Source of the DNA: Marthasterias glacialis
Lineage: Eukaryota; Echinodermata; Asteroidea; Forcipulatida; Asteriidae
DNA: 64,000 bases
Assembly: GCA_911728455.2 (NCBI GenBank)
Contig: OU452235.1
Coordinates: 11,208,634-11,272,633, forward strand
Reading direction: 5' to 3'
Part shown: positions 57,967-64,000 of the stretch, one piece after another
How positions within the stretch are numbered: position 1 is the first letter of the stretch
Layout: each line of letters starts with the position of its first letter
The notes under the pieces: model-generated
Databases searched by the model: none
The model's input: only the letters and a program-made list of their open reading frames with translations
Told to the model about the DNA's origin: nothing
Made by a program: the position numbers and the translations under genes

Positions 57967-59895
57967 GAGGTTGCTTGCCCTGAACCATGTGACATAGTAA
58001 CACAGGATTGAGTCTGAGAAAATCACATTGAGCATTCATTGTATCGGACATTATTCAAATCTAGCACGCAGATGGCTTATTGAAACTAGCCCTGCCCATT
58101 GATTTTTTTAAGAGTGTTTTTTTTTTTAAACATCGTCAGTTATTTAAAATTCATTTAAAACTGTCTTCTCACCAATTTGAGTTTTACTGTTAACTGTATA
58201 TATATCATTGATAAAACTATTTTTTTAAAATGCCAGATGAACAAAGGGTGTGCCACTTGTTCAGATTCAAAATTAATATTTCATACTGTTGTAAATAGTG
58301 TAAGAAACAAGATTATTTTTTAGTTATAACAAGTGTAACAATTAAAGTCAATTTGTTGAGAGTTCATTTACATTGAAAAAAGGGAAGGTACAGTTTTATT
58401 TGGTGACTTCTGTAGCATGAAGTAAGTATTCAGTTAAAAGTCATTTTGGGTGAAGTACAGATTAAATCTCATCCACTTTCAGGGTTTCCCCTCAACTTTC
58501 TAAGTGACTAGCCAGCAGGACTAGTTAGCTTGTTATTCTACAAGTCCTTTAGTTTTTTCACAAGTCCATTGTTCATGTTAAACAGGGATGCCTTCCAACA
58601 CTAAACCAGCTAGTCAGACCACTTGGAGAGAGTTTGGACTGGTCATCTGGTGTTTTAACTAGCTTTTGGCCAGCAAACCACTGTTTTAATCAGAAAACAC
58701 TGTGTTAGACGGTTTGCCCAGTATGAAATTATTGCAATACGTTTGTGTGCAAAGCCGCAATCATGAGAACACTTTTTGTCTACAAGGAAACCATACCATA
58801 CCATTGTGAACAACAGAGTAAGGCCGTGTCCAAATTGACGGCTGTGGCTAGGGTAGGATAGGGCCTCCATAGCAACACCCTTAGCAACAGCCATAGCCGT
58901 GGGTGCAATTTGGATCAGGCCTCTTTGCAAATCTTGTGTTTGACACAAAACACAATAAAGGCTACCACTTTGCATCTGTCACGTTAGCAGTGTTTTGAAT
59001 GGTAGTATTTTAATTCGAGTACCTGAAACCACCCAGAAGTGTTTTAACATGTGTATAGACATGCAGGCTTATACTGAAAATAATTTGAGTTGCTGCGTTT
59101 AATGTTAAAAAAAAGTTTTTGAAATCACTCTTGAAATTCCATCAAAATGGACGGAAAAAGCTACCTGCCTTCTTCGTCCATGTTTTGAATGAAATTTGAG
59201 AGTAGTTAAAAAAGTAATACTTCTAATCGACTCAAATTATTTTGAGTGCAAGCTTGCATGTCCATTCACATGTTGAAACACTTTTTGGTGGTTTGAGTTA
59301 CTTAACGTAAAGTTAGAGCCATTGGAAAAAAACTTCTCACATATGGTAGATAAGTGGTGCCCTTTATTGTGTTTCCTGTTTGACAAACTCAATGACTAGT
59401 ATTCTTCATTGACAAACTGTTGAATAATTTATTAATAAATTTCCTTGCTCTATGGTTCTTATAACTGATTATCAAACTCTTAATAACATGTACATCCAGA
59501 AAATGTGTACGCATGATTGTGGTTGTGCACTTACTTAAGTTTACTAAAAAACTTCAATTACCACACTGCACAAATATTTGATTGTACCTTTCCTTCATGA
59601 TAAGTTCTGTAATTGTAGTCGTAATCTTGATAGGTTGATGTAGTATTTCTGAAATTTTGAACTGGATCAAAATGTTAAGAAACTATTCACTTTTGTAAGT
59701 AAGAATGGAAGCTTTACATGGTGGGGAAACAATCTAGAAATGAAGTGTTTTGTGGTACCACCATGAAAATACTCTCCCCAGGCCTGTTATTCTTTCTACT
59801 TTAGTCTGAATTCTGATTTTATTGCCCCCAGAAAAATCAGCAAAATTGTTATTAAAATTAAATAGCCTGGAAAGCTTATATAGGTCGGCCCTTGT

Positions 59896-60261
59896 ATTCA
59901 ATAGACCGATTGCGCGACCAATGTTTACATGTCATCATGTGACCTATTGTTGGTAATAGTAATCTGAGCTATATCTGACCAATAGAGAGACACCAAAAGT
60001 CGACTTTTATACGTTACTTTTACAGTTTCCAAGACTTGCTGGAACTGCCCTTACTGGCTTTATTCAGCCACTCGAAGGTCTCTGGTACAAGCTCTGGACT
60101 ATTTTTAAGAGATTTCGAGAAAGAAAAGCCTCGATCAAATACACAAATGCAACAATCATTGTGCACCGTACCGCACTTTCCTATGGAGGGCATTGTGTGT
60201 GTTTACATTTAGTACCAACAATAGGTCACGTGACGCGGGTCACCCAATTGGTCTATTGAAT
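59896..60261. mobile_element. Inverted-repeat element with ATTCAATAGACC ends
   Basis: The left end is ATTCAATAGACCGATTG and the right end CAATTGGTCTATTGAAT. Inner arms pair again: ATGTGACCTATTGTTGGT on the left with ACCAACAATAGGTCACGT on the right. It is 366 bp, non-coding, and its ends resemble those of the element at 14494-14634. Its right end abuts an M1 MITE. Confidence 0.75.
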
Positions 60262-60406
60262 GGGAGGCTTTTGAGGACGCTAGACGGCAGCAGACTTACC
60301 AGGTAAATCCATTGTTCTCGGAAATGTGCGCATGCTCATAACTACGTAAACAATGACAAGGTACCTGGTAAGTCTGCTGCCACCTATCGTTCCAAAGTAT
60401 TCCATT
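60259..60406. mobile_element. Palindromic MITE with CTCF-like cores (M1 family, copy 3, best preserved)
   Basis: It starts AATGGGAGGCTTTTGAGGAC and ends GTTCCAAAGTATTCCATT. The arms hold GCTAGACGGCAGCAGACTTA then CCAGGTAAATCCATTG, and the inverse TACCTGGTAAGTCTGCTGCC then ACCTA. The centre is GTGCGCATGCTCATAACTAC. Confidence 0.85.
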
Positions 60407-60477
60407 TCCTACTTTTTTTTCCAAAAGGCCAAATATGCCTGTCGCTCTGTTGAGTTGTGGTGGTCCTGTAATGAGCA

Positions 60478-60660
60478 GGGCCCAATTTCGTCAAGCTGCT
60501 CAAGCAGAAAATATTGCTTAAAAATTGTCTACTAGGCAGAAATGAGCAGGATACCAGTCACAAATTGTACAAGTGTCATGGTAGTTTGGCCGGTACCCTT
60601 ATTTTGGTGAGCAAAATTGTGCTTAGCTACTTTTTGTGCTTAAGCAGCTGTATGAAGCTG
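60478..60660. mobile_element. Palindromic MITE, GGGCCCAATTTCATAGAGC family (copy 5)
   Basis: It starts GGGCCCAATTTCGTCAAGCT and runs through AGCAGAAAATATTGCTTAAA, GAGCAGGATACCAGTCACAA and GTGCTTAGCTACTTTTTGTG to CTTAAGCAGCTGTATGAAGC. The internal order is the same as in the 29.3-kb copy read in inverse. Confidence 0.8.
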
Positions 60661-61058
60661 TACTTAAAACTGGGGGGGGGGAAAGGTATATAAAAAAAAA
60701 AAAAAAAAAAAAAAATGAGGGTGCATTTTGCAGTGGTTTGATGCAGGCTTCAGTGGTTTAGAACAACCAGCGTTCCGGAGTCATTGGGTATTCTGTCCTA
60801 GGGTAATGTGTCCACCATACGGTAAATTAACGTGGGCTGGAGGAGTTTATTCAAAAGAGGGCGCTATCAGAAGGAGTTAGTACACAATTCGCCGTATGCC
60901 CGGGACAGAATCTCCTTCCACACCGGCATTCCCTCCTATTAGAACATAGGAGGGAATGTCGGAATGAAAAACAAACTTCATGATTTTTGTTTAGAATGAT
61001 TGGAATTAAATTGGCATGAGGTTATATGCTGGGGAAAAATTGTAAGAAAATCTGTTTT

Positions 61059-61187
61059 TCATCATGGCTCTGCTTACTGCAGAATCTCAAAAGTCCATGC
61101 TAACCTGTGAAATTCATTTACAATAAACACGGATGTTTTTTGTAAGCGCTGATTTTTTGCTTTCAAAGCAGAGCCATGAAATTTGAC
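61059..61187. mobile_element. Short palindromic MITE related to the GGGCCCAATTTCATAGAGC family
   Basis: CATGGCTCTGCTTACTGCAG and TTTCAAAGCAGAGCCATGAA are inverse ends. CATGCTAACCTGTGAAAT inside also occurs in the 57.7-58.0 kb copy, tying the two. Confidence 0.6.
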
Positions 61188-61611
61188 CTAGATGAACTGT
61201 ATTCCAAATTCAATTATGTTTTCAAGTGTCCATTTTTGTTTTATGATAACTTTTTTTTTGTACAAACAAATTGTGTTTCTTTGAATGAGTGATTGATTGT
61301 CCAGCAGTTTTTGCAACAGAGATGAGAATAGCTTTGGAATGGGTGCAATAAAAAAAGAATAATTTGTTTTTATAATTTTGCTGTTGACTGAACTGTTTTG
61401 GCTCCTGCTTGTAGCAAAACGTTTTTTAATTTTCTGGTCATATTTTACACAAATTATTTAGATAGATGGCCATGAAGTAGATGAAGAATTGTACAAAAGA
61501 ATATGAGAATTTTAAAAATTAAAAAAGTAAAAACAAACTCATATGTACTAAAAAAAGTACCCCAGAAACTCGCCAAATGAAAATTCATCTGAAAAGATAA
61601 AAATATTAGTA

Positions 61612-61683
61612 GGGCCTGTCCGGGAATTGAACCCGGGACCTCTCGCACCCAAAGCGAGAATCATGCCGCTAGACCAACAGGCC
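61612..61683 (-). tRNA. tRNA-Pro (anticodon TGG)
   Basis: Minus-strand cloverleaf of 72 nt: acceptor stem GGCCTGT with ACAGGCC (7 pairs), D arm with the A box TGGTCTAGCGGCATGATTC, anticodon stem TCTCGC/GCGAGA around loop TTTGGGT with anticodon TGG, and T arm CCCGG-GTTCAAT-CCCGG as B box. A pol III terminator TTTTT follows about 10 nt after the 3' end (61601-61597). There is no intron and all stems pair, so it should be functional. The acceptor stem differs slightly from the common animal GGCTCGT form, but complementarily on both sides. Confidence 0.95.
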
Positions 61684-62034
61684 GTTGTATATGGTCAGGA
61701 AATTATAGCAAATGAACATGCAATAACAACGGTTAGAACCACTTAGACTCATCCATTATTTTAAAAGGAGATAACAGTTTTTGATATTTAAATTTGGTCA
61801 ATTGTTTTTCAAAGTTTCGGACTACTCAAGTACACAAATTTTAATTATGTACTGTTTTTAATATATTGATTTATTTAAAGTACGTTTCGAGCAAAAATAA
61901 TGCCATAATATTCTTTAAGTACATTCAGGTTTCATTCTGAATAATAATCAACTAGTCTAAAAGGTTAACCAATCAATTATACGGGTTTGTACCGGGATAA
62001 ACTTCCATATTCATGTTTTACAAACGTTACTTTT

Positions 62035-62060
62035 CATTGGTCCTTCTGACATATGCAAAT
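62035..62060 (+). promoter_or_regulatory. Inverted CCAAT box and octamer upstream of the NEURL4-like gene
   Basis: CATTGGTCC near 62035 contains an inverted CCAAT box, and ATGCAAAT at 62053-62060 is a perfect octamer. Both lie within 60 bp of the start codon, so they could be promoter elements or lie within the 5' UTR; the start of transcription is unknown. Confidence 0.35.
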
Positions 62061-62071
62061 CATTTAAGAAA

Positions 62072-62107
62072 ATGGCGACTTGTCAGATAACATGGCGACA
62101 ACAGTAA
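62072..62107 (+). promoter_or_regulatory. Upstream ORF overlapping the NEURL4-like start codon
   Basis: An ATG at 62072 in good context (AAAATGG) opens an 11-codon frame that ends at the TAA at 62105-62107, past the main ATG at 62092 and in another frame. If the mRNA includes it, it would lower initiation at the main start. Confidence 0.45.
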
Positions 62108-63679
62108 GGAGAAGATTTCATAGCCGACACGGAAATCTTATTTCACTGACAAACAATAGCAGAACGGCAAGTAGAAATGAGCCGAGGCAGGAATTTAATA
62201 ATGGTCTCGTGATAAGTAAAACTGTGTTAAAAGATAACGAGATCTTTGAAGTCAATATCGATAAAAAGGTAGGCCTACGTACGTAATCAGATGGAACGAA
62301 CGTTTTGCATTGCATTTTTTTGTTGATTTTGATTTGGTCACTGACTTGCATGACTTGCACACTGCCACTGCTTGCATGCAGTAGTAAGTTCAGATGTTAA
62401 ACTGACATTGACACTGACAAATCACATGTATATACTGGCTAGAATAATTTAAGCAGTGTGTCAGTAACATCACTACCCAAGAACTCCAGCAGTCTAGTTT
62501 TCCCCCGCATCAAACACAGTCACAGTATCATATTTCCGTGGGTCTCCTATTTCCGCGGTATTAGAAAAATATTTTTATACGGTGCCAATATGTCATCTAT
62601 GGACGACTTTCATTCAGTGAATCGATAACCAATAACCTTCTGCCAATCTGGTAAAAAGAACAAATCTGAAATGTCGAGGATATTTGTTAAATTAAAATAT
62701 TTGTGGAAAATACGCTATTTTCCAGACCGGACAAATTCAGCTGACTATGGCTGCCAGAAGTGCCATTTTATCATTTAAATTTTTACCTTAAATGTTTTTC
62801 TGTCATTTGGAATATCAGTGTCCAGATTATCATTTAAATTTTTACCTTAAATGTTTTTCTGTCATTTGGAATATCAGTGTCCAGATCCCGTTTCACATTT
62901 TAGAAAAAATAATGACATCGAAAGAATTTATTTTCACCTCAGAAACGTAACAAATTTTCTGACATTGCAATAAAGGCCAGGAAACTGACGATCAGTAAAA
63001 ACTATATAACTTCAACAACTTTTGCAAAGGGCGCCCTCAATGTGTGTGTTTTAATTGTGTAAAAACTCATGCAGGTTAAAGACTTGCCTGCGAAAGTGCA
63101 AAACTCGCCAGGGTGAATGTGTGCAATTTTCAAAATTTCACAGTTTAGTTTTCACCTTATGCGGTTACTATTTTGCGCTTAATACGGGGCAATTCTATGA
63201 CATACCGGACCAGTCCAAAATGGAGTGCAGCCTGGGTGTCTACAACAGAAATTTGGTACTCTGCAATTAAAATGCCTAGTAAAAGAGCGAAACTTGCACA
63301 ACTGGTGAGAAATTAAAAATCGTAATCCTGTCTAAATTACATGATTTAAATACTGAGTGTAGGACTGACTGAACCATCATCTTCCTGTATTACCTAACCA
63401 ACAGTAAACACACTGGAAGAAGGGCAGACTCCTTATCTAAATGTAGAATAAAAAGTCACTTCATTAATTGCTTTTGATTAATTAAATTCAGATATACATT
63501 AACTTCAAGAAATTATCTGCATTCATATGTTATTCGTTCAATGAAGGTTGAAACATGGAGTGGATCAATTGAAGTCGGCATAACCTCACTGGATCCAGGA
63601 AACCTTGAGTTTCCAACCAGCGCCACTGGACTCTGTGAGGGAGCATGGATCTTATCAGGCTCTACAGTACTTCACAATG
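62092..63679 (+). CDS. NEURL4: Neuralized-like protein 4 (NEURL4), first two coding exons, partial
   Basis: NEURL4 is a multi-NHR-domain protein that works with the ubiquitin ligase HERC2 and limits CP110 at centrioles. Exon 62092-62268 encodes [15 protein letters not shown], then [40 protein letters not shown]. Exon 63547-63679 continues in phase with [40 protein letters not shown] and VLHNG. These are the first two-thirds of an NHR domain, with the conserved NGLV, FEVxID, WSGSIExG and SATGLxxGxW blocks. The resemblance to the first NHR of NEURL4 is closer than to NEURL1, and the very short leader (about 8 residues) differs from the long Gly-rich leader of mammals. ATG 62092 was chosen because frames upstream close or lack ATG. 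About 103 of an expected 1500 or so residues are visible; the rest lies beyond the right edge. Confidence 0.88.
62768..62885. repeat. Tandem duplication, 59-bp unit, 2 copies
   Basis: TTATCATTTAAATTTTTACC then TTAAATGTTTTTCTGTCATT and TGGAATATCAGTGTCCAGA is repeated with no visible change. This is a very recent duplication in the NEURL4-like intron 1. Confidence 0.92.
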
Positions 63680-63783
63680 GTATACAGAGAAATGTCTAAC
63701 TTAAGAATCATCTCTAGTAATGCTCCAGGGTACAGCTGTATGTAAATCTCTTTTGGATGGAGTGTTGACTCATAAGAAGAGCC

Positions 63784-63925
63784 ATTAGTTTGTGCTCTAC
63801 GTTTTGAAAAATGTACTCTGCTTGTCGTCATTCCCCTGCAGGACACACTGTTCAAAACGGCTCTTCTCAGAGCCAATACTCCTTCCAAAATAGATTTTCA
63901 CATGGTTTTACCCACAAGAATTACT
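63784..63925. mobile_element. Fragment related to the Penelope-like/foldback family
   Basis: AACGGCTCTTCTCAGAGCC (small stem), CAATACTCCTTCC and GATTTTCACATGGTTTTACC match 23269-23320. To the left, read on the minus strand, GACGACAAGCAGAGTACATT then TTTCAAAACGTAG is a worn version of the hammerhead-like motif. Confidence 0.45.
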
Positions 63926-63944
63926 AAGAATAGTGACTTATTAT

Positions 63945-64000
63945 TGGGTGGCATGGGTGGCATGTGCGTAAAGTGCTCGCCTCTCACCAATGTGTCCCTG
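63945..64000 (+). mobile_element. S3 SINE head, cut by the window edge
   Basis: GGGTGGCATGTGCGTAAAGT then GCTCGCCTCTCACCA matches the tRNA-like head of the minus-strand element at 27500-27830. It runs off the right edge. Confidence 0.55.

Larger units (their letters stand above)
55940..62034. other. Repeat-rich intergenic region between ING and the NEURL4-like gene
   Basis: It holds five palindromic MITEs, one dispersed repeat and one tRNA gene (separate entries). Around 60780-60960 an inverse pair, GGGTATTCTGTCC and GGGACAGAATC, brackets a short segment with GAGGGCGCTATCAG. An A run is at 60690-60714. The open frames at 56202-56522, 56895-57191 and 58655-58975 show no recognisable domain. 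Near 59020-59290 two blocks with TCAAATTATTTTGAGT-type words and CACTTTTTGG/CCAGAAGTG look like an old inverted repeat. Confidence 0.5.

Noticed and set aside
1..64000. CRISPR array, bacterial operon or viral genome
   Set aside because: Repeats are palindromic MITEs, SINEs and short tandems without regular spacers, and genes are intron-containing animal genes.

Overview
This window comes from an animal nuclear genome. Genes are split into short exons with GT-AG introns, coding density is low, one tRNA gene stands alone, and introns and intergenic DNA are packed with palindromic MITE-like repeats, tRNA-derived SINEs and decayed retroelements. The proteins (agrin NtA domain, GPS2, RPL22, a single ING4/5-type protein, a NEURL4-type NHR domain) look like those of a non-vertebrate deuterostome. 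An echinoderm, probably a sea star, is my best guess; that is inference from memory of the families, not a search.

Layout. Positions 1-21585 hold no convincing gene and are most simply the large first intron of an agrin-like gene, whose signal peptide and NtA domain are encoded on the minus strand at 21586-22036. From 22037 to about 27300 is repeat-rich intergenic DNA. GPS2 lies on the minus strand from 38.8 kb down to 27.3 kb: 11 coding exons plus a proposed 5' UTR exon, predicting 433 aa. About 250 bp away, and divergent, RPL22 runs on the plus strand (39084-44783, 4 coding exons, 136 aa), with a three-codon first coding exon behind a pyrimidine-tract promoter. An ING4/5-type gene follows on the plus strand (46793-55313, 7 coding exons, 253 aa). 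A tRNA-Pro(TGG) gene sits on the minus strand at 61612-61683. The first two coding exons of a NEURL4-like gene (62092-63679, plus strand) run off the right edge.

Function. Three of the five protein genes concern chromatin and ubiquitin control: GPS2 (NCoR/SMRT-HDAC3 corepressor subunit), ING4/5 (H3K4me3 reader of HAT complexes) and NEURL4 (NHR-repeat partner of the ubiquitin ligase HERC2). RPL22 is a ribosomal housekeeping gene and agrin is an extracellular-matrix proteoglycan. They do not form one pathway. GPS2 and NEURL4 are direct neighbours in the human genome as I recall it, so their proximity here may be old bilaterian linkage.

Mobile DNA. I see several palindromic families: one with CTCF-like cores in its arms (3 copies), one with GGGCCCAATTTCATAGAGC ends (at least 6), one built on CTAGGACTAGTC (2), two with AATAGACC ends, a hAT element with a clear 8-bp target duplication, and two related long inverted-repeat elements flanking the GPS2/RPL22 promoter. 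There are also tRNA-derived SINEs, non-LTR retrotransposon scraps, a Harbinger-like transposase scrap, and a foldback whose arms carry a hammerhead-ribozyme-like motif. No intact autonomous element is present. All gene models come from reading splice sites and phases by eye; all coding joins listed keep frame.
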